NCBI GenBank assembly: GCA_000697335.1
Contig: JNEM01010539.1
Location: 1 to 43,012 of the forward strand
Origin: Conidiobolus incongruus B7586
Taxonomy: Eukaryota; Entomophthoromycota; Entomophthoromycetes; Entomophthorales; Conidiobolaceae
Reading direction: 5' to 3'
Length of the DNA: 43,012 nt
The notes under the pieces were generated by a model, which made no database searches, had not been told where the DNA came from, and was given only the letters and a program-made list of their open reading frames with translations. Positions 12,701-24,071 of this stretch are shown piece by piece (position 1 is the first letter of the stretch; every line of letters starts with the position of its first letter). Position numbers and translations under genes: made by a program.

Positions 12701-13490
12701 CAGTAGTCATAACTAAACAACTAGCGTTTGGAGATAAAGTTACATCACCAGTCATTAAACCAACATCGCCAAATTCTTCTAAAAATTCACGATATTTTTG
12801 ATTACTTAGAGCCTTAAATTTAAAAATTTAATTAGTAATCAAAGTGAAGTAAATTTGAAATTTAATGATAATTAATATACCTTAATAGGACTAGTGTAAA
12901 TAACTCTCTGCTTATTTTTCAAACATTGAGCTATAGCATATTCGGCAACAACAGTTTTACCAGCTGAAGTGTGAGCACTAACTAATACAGATTCCCCTCT
13001 TTGTATACTTGCAATAGCTTTCTTTTGAAAAGGATCCAATTCGAAAGGATACGTACGTGCAGGGTCAGCAGGAGGAACATGGTTTTCAATTGGAACATAA
13101 GGGTAACCAGGTGGAATAACAGCTGTATGACGTACCTAAAACCAATTGAATATTAAATCAATAAAATAATAAAAATTTGAATAATACCTCTGAACGAGTA
13201 TTAATAACTTCGGAACCGGAAGTATCTTTGTAAGAATGTTGAACGTCTTCTGAAACAGAATCAGTTGTAATGAGATCGGTAGCATCGTTGGATAATTTTA
13301 ATTGTTTGTCGACAGCATCGTTTAAATCTTCAGAAGGACTTTGTTCCTTGCGCTTAACAGACTCTGTACGAATATTTTCATTACCAGAAAATGGATTTGC
13401 CAAATAGGTAGGTAATTCGGGTAACGGAGTTAATTCATTGCTTCCAGGTTTAAAAGCTTTAAAAAGCTTGTCGGAAGTTTGACTAAACAT
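9744..13490 (-). CDS. MTR4: Mtr4/Dob1 exosome-cofactor RNA helicase (11 exons)
   Basis: Ski2-like DExH helicase that feeds RNA to the nuclear exosome as part of TRAMP-type complexes. Exons (high to low): 13490-13188, 13135-12881, 12812-12699, 12646-12556, 12500-10921, 10863-10771, 10713-10520, 10464-10293, 10236-10180, 10126-9847, 9796-9744. They join in frame to 1063 residues, close to the ~1070 of yeast Mtr4. Visible motifs: Walker A AHTSAGKT (155-162), DEVH (246-249), SAT (278-280), [10 protein letters not shown], and [10 protein letters not shown] (521-530). An arch/KOW region follows at about 630-770. The C-terminal helical domain has [16 protein letters not shown] and ends [11 protein letters not shown]. 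Introns are 50-68 nt, with acceptors TAG except one AAG. The first 101 residues are acidic, Ser/Thr-rich and poorly conserved. Confidence 0.95.
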
Positions 13491-13892
13491 TTTTTTTAAA
13501 TTTTAAGTTATAAAAATAATTTATCTATAATTTTCTTCTATAATATTTTAAAATTTTAGAGTATTAAATTTAAAAAAAAATTTTTTTTATAAATTAATTA
13601 ATAATCAAAATAAATATTTATATATTATTAAATTGGTTATTAATCATATTTAATTTAGAGTATTGACATAATAATTATAAAATTAATAATATGATTTGGT
13701 TACTTATGGGATAATTCAATAAAATCTCATATTCTCTAATTCAATTTAATTTACTATATAATTAAAAGAAAACACCAAAATTATATAAAAAGTATAAACT
13801 TGATTCAAATTTTGGATTAATAGGATAAACATATAATCAGAAATAAAAATTAATTAATAAATATTAGTAATTATTTTATTTGAATTATAAAC
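13491..13892. other. Intergenic spacer between MTR4 and COG3
   Basis: About 400 bp of AT-rich sequence that must hold the MTR4 promoter and the COG3 3' region, since both genes are on the minus strand. I looked here for further COG3 exons and saw none. Confidence 0.5.
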
Positions 13893-15766
13893 TTATTTAT
13901 TATTACTTAACTTAGTATTTAATAAATTATTCAATTGGGTTAATAGATAGCTAGATTTTGGCCAATTTTTGTCTAAAACAATATTGATATATTTGTTAAA
14001 TTTCAAAAAATAAATAATAAAATTATAATTTACCTTTAATATTTAAACTTAAAGGATCTAAAATAGAACTTTGAATAATTTGTAAAATTGAAGAAGATTG
14101 AATAGGTTTTAATATATTAGGTAATAAAGTTAAAAATTGGCGATATATCGAATCGCAATGATCCCTTAATTATTAAAGTTAGAATTATTAAAATAAAATG
14201 AAAAAATTGACTTACGATAAACTATTACTATTGTTAATAAAAAATTTGAAATATAATTCTAATTCTTGTTCTATTATAAATTCTAATTTAGTTATAGAAT
14301 CATTTAACTAAATTATATTAATTAGTATAATTTTTGAATATAATTAATTATAAAATATTACCCAATGAATCAATTCTTCATCATTAAAATTACTGTTATA
14401 TTTTCTTAAAAATTTATAATAAATAAAATCAATAATTCTTTTTCTATATTGAATTAAAAAAAATTGACAATCTGATAATATAGTTTGATATCTAAAATAA
14501 ACATGATAATTAGTCGTGAAAGATTAAAATAAGCTCGAAATATTACTCTGATTCATTAGTGGTTCTATTTTCAATTTCTTCTATGAGATGTTTATATTGC
14601 AAAGTAATAGGATGAAACGGATTGTAAACTAATTTAGTAAGTAGTGGAGGTGTTAGATCATTCAATTCATTCTAAATAAATAATATTACTAAAATATGAT
14701 ATAGATATAAGCAAATATTACATTACCTTTTCTAATAAGCAGTTATCAGTGACTTTCTTTAAAATCTCATTTAAGCCTAATGGAATTAAACTAAGGCCCT
14801 TAACTAAACACTGGTGAAATTTAGACAAATAAACAGGAGCATCCAAATAAAAGTAAAAATTCTTCATATATTGTATACAGTGATCACATTTTGACAATAT
14901 CGAAATGAATTCTTGACGATGAATAATGTGAATACCAGGTTGGTTGAGGAATTTTTGAATCGAATTTAATTCGTTGAAAAATTTCAACTTTTGTTCTATT
15001 AACTGCTGCTTTTGAGTTAATTTAGTCTATTAAATATAAGTTAGATTACAAAAATATTAAAAGTACATAATTAAAATTTACTTGATCTTCTAAGAGCCCT
15101 TTGGATGATTTAGTTATTGATTGTGTTAGTTGTTTGTATTGATTATATTCTTGTTGAATTGACTTTATTTGAGCTTGGTTATTTTGAATAGAGTGATGTA
15201 AATTTTCATAATCAGATTCGTAATTTAATAATTGAGTCATATACTCTCTATAAAATATGTTAATTGATATTTGATAAAAAAAAAATAAATATTCATTACT
15301 TGTGTAGTAATTCTTGACCTTGTGTCAAATCTTCTTCCTGTTGTTCAAACCATGTCATAAACTTGGCCATAGAATCAAACACTTCAATATCTTTATTTGG
15401 ATTTAAATGAATGGAAGATGGAGTTGGAGAATAATTCAGCGAAAGGGCAGAATTAAGGGGACTCGGGCAATGAAGAGAAGTTGATGAGATCCCGAAAAGA
15501 TGGTTAATTTTAATTCCATTAACTGATTCAGGTGTAATTCCTCTGGAATTTGGCTGAGACTGAGTGTTCAGTTTTTTATTCCAATTATTCAAAATAGTCT
15601 CGTTGATGAGTATTTCTGAACATCTATCTTTTAATAAATTAACACTGTCAGTTTCTATATCATCTAACTGAGACATAGATTCCCATTCTGTATGCAATTC
15701 TTTATCACTTCTTTTAATTGAAGTAGGTGATTTAGATGATAATAATTTATTAGAATTTTCTTTCAT
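13893..15766 (-). CDS. COG3: Conserved oligomeric Golgi complex subunit 3 (Sec34-like), short form
   Basis: Subunit of the COG tether for retrograde transport within the Golgi. Exons: 15766-15300, 15247-15082, 15026-14727, 14671-14547, 14491-14362, 14307-14216, 14164-14034, 13972-13893. They join in frame to 496 residues. Residues 1-150 are low-complexity and Ser/Asn-rich. About 155-210 form a Gln-rich coiled coil. The Sec34-like core follows (KLKFFNELNSIQKFLNQPG, then ILSKCDHCIQYMKNF). Later parts match the family in pattern (YQTILSDCQFFLIQYRKRI; TLLPNILKPIQ). Family members are usually 700-830 residues, so this protein lacks about the C-terminal 40 percent; no further exons are visible before MTR4. 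A decayed duplicate of its 5' end lies at 3585-4190. The family call is firm; the 3' end is less so. Confidence 0.85.
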
Positions 15767-18230
15767 TTGATTTATAATAATAATTTGTACTTATTAAATT
15801 TGTAGTTTTTTAATTAATAAATTAATAATATTTTTATGGGAAAAAATATTATTAATTAACAGTCTTAATTTTATATTCATTAATATTGATTTTTTTTTTC
15901 AAAGTTGAAGATTATATTTTCATCTGATTCATTAATTTAATGATAAAAGCATACAATAGCCTTATTACTTCAAAATCATTTCAATTGAATGTTTATTTGG
16001 GGTTATTGACCCTATAAATCATGAAATTGAGATTAGTTTCTACTATTTGATTATGTTGAATAGTGAATTATGATCGTTTTAGATATAAAAAATCTGCAAT
16101 CAATTGATATATATTCTTAGTATTCATAGTTTATCAAAATAATGTATATTAATATATTATATTTATTAACATTTTAGTTATAGCATATCTATTTTTGAGT
16201 TCGATTTATTTTTCAAATATATACTAAGAGTATATTAAAATAAAATTAAAGTTTATAATATTGACCATACTATTTTCCAATAATGAATATCAAATCAAGA
16301 AAATTTTTTAATTGAATATTAGATCAATATATAACTATTCACATTTACAAATGTTAGATACCATATTCATTCTAATTGCAAAAATTTCATTATTTTAAAT
16401 ACCATAATTTTTATTTATTTACTAATGTGAATAGTGGGAGAGATTATGTCAATAATGAAGTAATATAAAATTTATATAACAAAAAGCCTTTTAGTTGTAT
16501 ATTTCTTTTGTTAAATCTTTTATTTTTAATTAGTTTAATATATTTAAATTATTTAATCAAGAAACCTATTATTGATAATAATTTCAAATATATTAAATAT
16601 TATTATTTATATATTCCAACAATTTAGTGTTAGGTATATATATTATTTGGGTTTCAATATATTCCAAAATAAGATAAAATTTATACTTCAAAAGTGGAAA
16701 ATGGTTTTTGAAAATATCAATTGCTGATAAAAGATTTTATTTATTAATGATAATGATCAATCCAGTGTTTAAAATCTATTAAATTACACAATATTTGTAT
16801 AAATATTGTTGTTTAAAATATACTCAATATATTATAAATTTATATTGACATATATTGCTGCAAATAAATTGATCAATTGAAATTACATTCGAATATATTT
16901 GTATTAATAATATTAAAGCTGATCATTAATCAAGGAAGTATCAAATTTAATAAATTAATATATGCATATTGATTTAATTAAGTTGTATTCTAACTTAATC
17001 GCTCTAATAAGGTTCGATATCAAAATCGATTCTTTATTTCATTCCAAAATTTGTTAAATACTGAATATTTGATGAACCAATGCTAATATGAAAATATAAA
17101 TTTAACAATCTCAAATTATTTGAATATATTCATAACAAAAGTTGAGAAATAATTGAATGATTAACAATTTACCAATATTATCATTTGAATGTCATTTATC
17201 GGCCTTTTATTAGAGTTTCAAAAGTTTTTCAATACCTGGGATTTGAAATTACTGAGATTGTCTAATTTGAGTTTGACAAAAGTAGTTAATAAAAATTAAA
17301 AATACTTAACAAGTGATTTTTAATAGATTATAACATATATACAATTAATACTAGATCTATTATGATTAAAAATACATTAATTGGGATAAAATTCTAGCTA
17401 TATGCTTTTGGTGAAAAATAATAATTTTAATCTTTTTTTTACAAAAATACAATTTCCAAAAATTGAATACATTAAAGATCCAGTAAATTTTGATAAGTAT
17501 TTGAAAAAATTTTGATGATTTTGTAATAAAAATATGTGTTTATAAATAATAATCTAGTTAATTAGGCATGCAAATACTCATTTGTTAAATTTGATAAATA
17601 TTGACAAGATAATTTAAACTGTACCTGAAATTTTATTAATTTTGTCAATTCCGGAAAATGGGAAATGTGGTAGTAATAAAATTCTTTCAAAAAATCGGTA
17701 TCTACGATTTATATGGAGTAAAATGTATGATAAAAGAATATTTAATTGGTCGAAAGTCACATGGTAATGTAAATTTAACTTTAAATTCAATTTAAAAATT
17801 ATCAGTTTTAAAATATTATATATAAATATATATGATATATTTAAATAAATTAAATATTATAACAAAATGGTAATAAAATTGAACTTACATTAAATAAATA
17901 ATTTTATTTTATATAAAAATATAAAATTAAAAAGAAAAAAATTATAAAATAGTATAATTTAAAATAATCTTTTTATTAGTGAAATGATTAATCCAATTTA
18001 GAAAAAAATTGAGTATTTTATTTTAAACTTTGACAATTATGAATTGGATGTATAATGGATCCGGATAAAAAACTTCCCAATCAATTAATCCAATCATTAT
18101 GGATATTAAAATAAATTCATTCCAATTGAGCCAGCAAGGAATGTAATATAAATACATTTCAAAAGTCCCCATTTTCTTTATTTTTTTTCTCTCTCATTTT
18201 TTAATTAAATTTAGCAAATTTAATAAAAAT
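15767..18230. other. 2.5-kb intergenic region
   Basis: No gene supported. A 12-base inverted repeat pair (ACTATTCACATT at 16334-16345 and its complement at 16424-16435) encloses ~80 bp. A short palindrome lies at about 15825-15860. The last 200 bp carry the promoter of the ZIP gene at 18231. Confidence 0.5.
18147..18154 (+). promoter_or_regulatory. TATA-like box upstream of ZIP gene A
   Basis: TATAAATA lies 77 bp before the start codon, followed by a pyrimidine-rich tract (about 18165-18200) of the kind often found at fungal transcription starts. A weak call in such AT-rich DNA. Confidence 0.35.
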
Positions 18231-19274
18231 ATGAAATTTGCTAATATTTTAGGGTGGACTATATTGGTAGGATTGGCACTGGCTGCTGCAGTATCCGATT
18301 CTCTGAATACTAACAGTACGTCAACTCTAACGAGCGGGGACGAAGATCATACTCTCAATACACCTCTCGGTTTCATATTGGTAGCGAGCGGAGCTCTTGT
18401 ACCAGCACTTGGTGCCTCTCTACTCTACATTGAAGACTTGATCAAAATGCTGCCGAGAGTGCCTACTGATTTTATTATTACGAATTCTCCCGCTTTTTTA
18501 GCTTCCATTTTAAGTTTCTCGGTTGGAGTCTTGTTGTGCAATATTTTTATCACTTTGATACCAGAAGCTATCCTGAGCTTTGAAACGTCTGCCTGGTTGG
18601 AGCATTTGACAAATTTGAAATTAAAGAGAATTATAGGGTGTCTCATATTCGGTGCTTTCGTTTTCGCTATGATCATGAAACGCGTGTTTTATGGTGGTCG
18701 CCACAAACATCATAACCATCATCACCACCAACCTAATATCAAGCACGAGGAAACGGAAGTAGGTAATAAAGAATTGGACGACACCCAGTCTCCAGCTACT
18801 TTGGACGACGAACATAAAGGTTTCAAAAGTATGGGCAATCGTATTATGATTGCTTTTTTTATCCACAATATTCCCGAAGGACTTGTCACATTTTTAAGCG
18901 TTTACGAAAGTTATAAAATTGGTATTATGTTTACAATCGCTCTAAGTCTTCACCGTCTCCCTGAAGGTATTATGATTGCTGTACCAGTGTATTACGGCTA
19001 TGGCAAGAAGTGGAAGGCAGTTGTAGCCTGTCTAGTGTGTACTTTAATTCCCCAACTGATCGGAGCGCTTATAGGGTGGGCGTCCACGAAACTGGTGTAC
19101 GACAGTTTCATTACTGGTGTAATGTTTTTGATTGCTACGACTATATTAAGCGAGACGACCTTTAACGAAGTGATACCTATGGCTCGCAATTACGATCCCA
19201 CTGACCGATATATGACCAACTGGATCCTAATCGGCATCGTATTATTTTTATTTATCAAAAACGCAGTGGAATAA
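18231..19274 (+). CDS. ZIP-family zinc transporter, copy A
   Basis: SLC39/ZIP-type transporter (347 residues, Zrt3/ZupT-like), predicted to move Zn2+ toward the cytosol from outside the cell or from an organelle such as the vacuole. A signal-peptide-like start (1-20) is followed by about eight membrane segments: roughly 46-67, 88-112, 134-153, 204-225, 230-256, 262-285, 292-315 and 331-344. The metal-site motifs are HNIPEG (212-217, segment IV) and HRLPEG (241-246, segment V). The usual Lys/Asn after the second His is Arg here. The cytosolic loop carries a His cluster (158-166). One exon, unlike the multi-exon neighbours. Closest by eye to copy C (26249-27322) and to the dead copy at 24072-25113; it is the only cluster member on the plus strand. 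Confidence 0.93.
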   Translation: MKFANILGWTILVGLALAAAVSDSLNTNSTSTLTSGDEDHTLNTPLGFILVASGALVPALGASLLYIEDLIKMLPRVPTDFIITNSPAFLASILSFSVGVLLCNIFITLIPEAILSFETSAWLEHLTNLKLKRIIGCLIFGAFVFAMIMKRVFYGGRHKHHNHHHHQPNIKHEETEVGNKELDDTQSPATLDDEHKGFKSMGNRIMIAFFIHNIPEGLVTFLSVYESYKIGIMFTIALSLHRLPEGIMIAVPVYYGYGKKWKAVVACLVCTLIPQLIGALIGWASTKLVYDSFITGVMFLIATTILSETTFNEVIPMARNYDPTDRYMTNWILIGIVLFLFIKNAVE

Positions 19275-20220
19275 TCAACTTTATCTTTCTATCATTCAAA
19301 AATCATATTAACTTTAGTAGTAATAACTGGGTTATTCAATTTGTTTTTTGTTTAAAATAAATCATACTTAAAATCCTGTCAACTTTATTAAATATGCAAA
19401 TTTGGTCTTATTTAATTGGACTAAATAAATTTTTATGTTCTATTTAATTGATCTTATTAATTTGACCTTTATCAATATATTAAAAAAATGCTTTGAGAAA
19501 TAATAAAAATTATTAATAAATTAAAACCATTTATTACTTATTAATAATATTAAAATTTTAATAAAATATATATATTTTTTATTTTAGTATAAAAAAAAAA
19601 TAATTAATAATTAATAAAAAAAATTTGTATATCAGATAAATGTGAGAAATTTCAATTAAATATAAAATTTTTATTTTTAAAATCTAAAAATAATCTTTGA
19701 TCGAATAAATTATAAATTTTGAAACAAAAAAATTTTTATCATTTTTAGTAATATATAATTTACTTAAAATTAAGTATAATTTAATTATTTATATTAATTT
19801 ATTTTATATAATTAGCAAATCAAAATTAAATTATAAATCGATTTGAATTAATTATTGTTTCTGAATTTGGAATTATTTTATTTAAAATTAAGTATTTTAT
19901 CCAATTTGAGTATATAGAAATTGAAAAAGAAAATAATTAGATTTATGTATGAAAATGAGTTTTGATAAATTGGTTAATATTTAGTTAAAATAGATTTTTT
20001 TATTTTGAAATAATTAAATAGAATATATCATAATTAAAAAGTTACAAGCTGTTTTTAAGAATTACCACCTGGTTTAAATATCCTGATAATAAACAATCAA
20101 AAATAAATCATAAATAGTAATAGTTTATATTGTATTAACCAAGTAAATTTTTGGGGTCTAAATAAATAAAAATGTTTTTTCTTCTATAATTAATAATAAT
20201 GTTATACAATGAATTACTAT
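19275..20220. other. Intergenic region between convergent ZIP-A and RSM22
   Basis: Holds the 3' ends of two convergent genes. AT-rich, no further gene or repeat supported. Confidence 0.5.
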
Positions 20221-22202
20221 CTAATCGTCGAAATCTTCATCAATAAATTCCACGTGATCGTAGCGTCTATTCTTATACTTGGATTCCTCCTTACTCAATT
20301 TCATTTCGATCGTGCCATTCTTGGGCTGATGGGGGAAAAGATCGCCCCAGCGGGATTTGCGAGCGTCGCGGAATTCTCCCTTGCCTTGACTCTTGGGAAT
20401 CACCATCTTCTCCAACTTGCCATTCTTGCTGCAGGTGTTGAGGATTACATGCTGACCTCGCTTTGTGGGCTGGTCTACGATACGTGACCATTTTGCTGTT
20501 TCGTGTAGTGGTGATTCAGAATGGAGCGGGTTCTTCTTGAGGACTATGTACGAAAATGCGTGCTGTTCGTGGTTGGATTTAGAGCCTTTGACATTCATCT
20601 AATGAGAATTAACAATTTAATTTAGATAATATACAGTAATTTGATTTACCATGAATTTAGGTCTTTGAATTTTCTGCTGGAAATGGCACCATCTGAAAGT
20701 ATTAGACATTGGACACTTACCCTGATGAGGACACTAAATACATTTAATTAATACACAATCCAATCTAGGTTATCAAAATACTTACGGGAGCTACAATATG
20801 TCCCACTTGGGGTAAATCCTTAAAATTGATATCGTCAATATCGTCACTCTCTAAAGCTTCGTTCAATTTTTGTTTGGGTTCCAATACTAATAACTCTCTA
20901 ACGCGATCTATAATACTAAAGCCTGTGGGTGTCCCTCTCTCAATGACCACCTAATTGACATTATTAATTCATTATTTTAATATAATATATGGGAATATTA
21001 CCAAAGTATCTCTACAATGCTCCCACAAAATATTAATCACTTCATCTCTCAGACTGGAGTTAGGTAACTCCGAAAGCGTGTAACTCGCTACAACTAAATC
21101 GGATTGTGTAGACTATAAAATCCAAATTAATACCAATTGTGTAATAAATTTATATATATGGTATTTACAGGTGATGTCGTATAATTCAAATATGGTAATA
21201 ATTCAATCTGTCCTTGGAATGAAATATTTTCATATTCATATTCTATATAACATCTTTAATAAATTGAAGTATTCTTATAGTAGTTAAAATTACGTTGAAA
21301 TAGTTCTTGAGCAGTTTCTAACATAGAGTTACTGATATCCACACCCACATAGTTGGTTAAACTAGGAGTTTCACCTTGACCCCAGATATGGTGAGCAGCC
21401 CTAAAAATTTGAATCAATGATAATACTTAAAATTTTAAGGAGATCAATTACCAAAGTGCCGTGCCAGGGCCAGTTCCAAAATCCAAAATTTTATTGGGTT
21501 TGAAGCTAGGATCACGTCTAGCAATTTCTTCAAATACACGTTTGCAACCTCCAAAGTGTGCTGGGAACACTGCACTCAAGTACCCTAGGGTCTCGAGAGG
21601 TCCATACTGCAACAGTTCTGGACGGTTGCTAGGCTTGACAAGATGGGGACGTTTCTTAAGTTCTAAACTACAATTAGTATTTAAATATCGTGATGTATTA
21701 GGATTTACCTTCATAACTTTTGGGTAAACTAAAATTCCCACTGATGTTGATTTGACTTCTAAAACTACTGAAAATTTTTAAAGCACTCTGTCTAATATCT
21801 TCCTTATTATGATCTAAATACCAGTTTCAACATTAACATTTAAAATTTCAAAATAATTTTAGATTATTTACCCTGTAATACTCTTTCAACGCCCTTAACC
21901 AATACCGGTAACAAATCCTGCAACTTGGTTCCATTTCTAGCCAATTGACCCTCTTTGGTATGATAATTAGTCACTGGGCTATCCTCTAAGATTTCACCTC
22001 CCTTCTCATATAATTTCTGAAGTTTTTCAGCTTCTTCAAATTCTTTACGAGCTTTTTCCGGGTCGTTAAAATAATCGAGATTGAGACTTGGGTCACCTTC
22101 AGGTGGTGGATTGATTTTTGTATTGAGTTTACTCGCATATGATCGGACTAAGATTAGACGATTAATTAGGTGCTTGGAAGGTATTGTTTTGGGGACTATC
22201 AT
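20221..22202 (-). CDS. RSM22: Rsm22/METTL17-like mitochondrial ribosome assembly protein (9 exons)
   Basis: Methyltransferase-fold factor needed for mitochondrial small-subunit assembly and mitochondrial translation. Exons: 22202-21872, 21813-21709, 21662-21452, 21400-21294, 21242-21169, 21112-21002, 20950-20786, 20733-20650, 20598-20221. They join in frame to 521 residues. The N-terminus is basic and presequence-like (LINRLILVRSYASKL). The methyltransferase glycine loop is LDFGTGPGTALW, followed by YVGVDISNSMLE, DLVVASYTLSELP and VVIERGTPTGF. Four cysteines at 369, 375, 384 (CPH...C...WCHF) and 452 match the family's iron-sulfur ligand pattern. The acidic C-terminus ends EFIDEDFDD. Introns are 46-58 nt; the 46-nt one has TACTAAT before its acceptor, a near-consensus branch site. 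Confidence 0.93.
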
Positions 22203-22547
22203 TTTTTATTTATGATTTTGTTAAGGGTTTATTATAGTTGGTGATTGATTGATTGATAGATAAGATTTGAATTGATAATTTAAAATATTGAGATTTATTT
22301 TAGTATTTATGGGACAAAATTGGATAACCAATTTAATTTGCAACAAAATTGATTAAAAATTGAAAAATTTAAATTCAAAAAAATTATTGTTTTAATTAAT
22401 TAATCATTATCATATATCTATTGTCTTTAACAAATGATTTAATATACTAATAATATTTTATATGTTATTTTCTCATTCTCATAATATTATAATATTTTGA
22501 ATTAAATTCCAACAAAGTTCAAATAATTCCAATTAAATTCAATAAAA
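22203..22547. other. Short intergenic region upstream of RSM22
   Basis: AT-rich promoter-containing spacer between RSM22, which starts at 22202 on the minus strand, and a small plus-strand ORF. It starts with a GATTGATTGATTGATA-type short repeat near 22243-22260. Nothing else seen. Confidence 0.45.
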
Positions 22548-22688
22548 ATGAACCAGTTTCTCAAAAATATATCAATGATCAAAAACGCTGAAGAAACCAA
22601 AACTCAATCTGCTATTAAAAGTTGTGGCATTATTTTCAATACTTCCATTGACAGTACGAAATTATTGAACAAAGGAATTCAAATTTAA
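22548..22688 (+). CDS. Small ORF, 46 residues, unrecognised
   Basis: An ATG with an A-rich leader opens a frame with balanced codons (start MNQFLKNISMIKNAEETKTQ, middle SCGIIFNTSIDSTKLLNKGI) that is richer in GC than its flanks. It sits between the 5' end of RSM22 and the 3' end of ZIP-B. An intron-like stretch follows (GTATCATAATATT... to ...ATGAATTAG, about 22692-22738) but the TAA at 22686 precedes it. So this could be a tiny gene, the first exon of a gene I have mis-spliced, or a relic. Confidence 0.3.
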   Translation: MNQFLKNISMIKNAEETKTQSAIKSCGIIFNTSIDSTKLLNKGIQI

Positions 22689-22780
22689 CTAATGTATCAT
22701 AATATTGTATAATACTAATTTATTAATATTATGAATTAGTCAATTAAACCAAATATATCCCGTTATTGATAAAGTATTAA

Positions 22781-23845
22781 CTAGTCTAAACTTGTACTCA
22801 ATAGAATATATATGATTATTCCTAACAATTTAAATGTTGTGGAGTATTTGTCTTTGGGGTCGTAATGTGTCGCCAGAGGTATGAGCGAACTCAGTAGTAT
22901 TGTGGTGAGGATTGCTGTAGCTAATAGGAATAAAATACCGGTTAAAAGACTGTCATAATTCCAAGATGTGGATCCCCAACCAATAAGACCCCCGAGCATT
23001 TGCGGGATCCAAGTGCTGATGAATACAATGAGAACCGCTTTCCACTTCTTGCAATAGGCATAATACCCTGGAGCGCCTAGCATCACACCCTCGGGGATTT
23101 TATGGAGACTCATAGCGATACCGAACACGAGTCCTAATTTATAGCTCTCGAAAACTGTAATAAAAATGATAATACCTTCAGGAATATTGTGAATAAACAA
23201 TGCCAATCCCATCTGTCTTGTAATCCTCTTAAAATTTTCTGAATTCTCCAAAATGTTCTTCTCTATATCCTCCTCTTCTTCAAATTTCCCATGAAGGTGA
23301 TGATGACTGTGGCCACCTGAAAATCTTCTATAAATCATAAGGATCAGGAGCCAACCGACAAGGACGCAAGCTCCTATGAATCTTCGTAATTTAGGATCTT
23401 CAATACCGGACAGCCAATTGGATCTTTGGAAATTTTCCAAACCTTCCGGCAACAGGCCGACAAAGATGGTACAAATAAGAATACCAATGGATAAATTGAT
23501 AACAATACTTAAAAAAGTTTGATTAGTTTTTAAATTCAATTGCTTGTTGGTTGTCCTATTGATAATATTCTCAATGTACAGAAGAATAATCGTTCCAATT
23601 GTGGGTAATAGACCTCCGACACAGAGAATAACGAATGCAGCACCTACGTTGAATGATTTATCGGCATCCGTGTCCATTGTTTCGTCGGTCATAAAATCCA
23701 TATCGTGGTGATGATTCGGTTCGAAGCGATCGTCGTCCCAATTCATTTCGGTCTTGGGAGTACCTGACGTTGGCATCTTGGAATGGCAAGTCACTACATT
23801 TAACCAAATGGTTAATAATATTAAACTGATGGATTGCCACTTCAT
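22781..23845 (-). CDS. ZIP-family zinc transporter, copy B
   Basis: Intronless 354-residue ZIP transporter, the most divergent of the three. A signal peptide-like start (1-20) is followed by an acidic, His-containing lumenal stretch (NHHHDMD at 44-50). First membrane segment about 68-92, second about 110-135 (ending LLPEGLENF), third about 155-172. The loop His cluster HSHHHLH is at 179-185. HNIPEG lies at 219-224 and HKIPEG at 248-253. The final segments match the paralogs less well: the segment VII sequence shared by A and C (TTFNEVIPM) is ILLSSLIPL here. This suggests a different substrate range or location. The ATG at 23845 has a TATA-like box 56 bp upstream. Confidence 0.93.
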   Translation of the reverse strand: MKWQSISLILLTIWLNVVTCHSKMPTSGTPKTEMNWDDDRFEPNHHHDMDFMTDETMDTDADKSFNVGAAFVILCVGGLLPTIGTIILLYIENIINRTTNKQLNLKTNQTFLSIVINLSIGILICTIFVGLLPEGLENFQRSNWLSGIEDPKLRRFIGACVLVGWLLILMIYRRFSGGHSHHHLHGKFEEEEDIEKNILENSENFKRITRQMGLALFIHNIPEGIIIFITVFESYKLGLVFGIAMSLHKIPEGVMLGAPGYYAYCKKWKAVLIVFISTWIPQMLGGLIGWGSTSWNYDSLLTGILFLLATAILTTILLSSLIPLATHYDPKDKYSTTFKLLGIIIYILLSTSLD

Positions 23846-23900
23846 TATTAATTTATTTTATAATTTTTAGAAACATTTTAATTGAGTTCCATCAATACAT

Positions 23901-23908
23901 TATATAAA
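23901..23908 (-). promoter_or_regulatory. TATA-like box upstream of ZIP-B
   Basis: TTTATATA on the minus strand, 56 bp before the start codon. Weak because the region is AT-rich. Confidence 0.3.
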
Positions 23909-24071
23909 CGCTAACAAAATTTTCAGATTGTTTGATAATCTTTAATTCAAATGGAATTTGAGTTTGATAATCCATTTCAATTTTAGGATCTAAGATAAAA
24001 ATTACCGAAAATTTTTATAATTTTATTATTTGAACTAAAACTCACTTATAATATATTAAGTTTGTAATTAA

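Noticed and set aside
16334-16435. 12-base inverted repeat pair as a small transposon
   Set aside because: Only 12 bases match, no target duplication is seen, and such pairs are expected by chance in 2.5 kb of AT-rich DNA.
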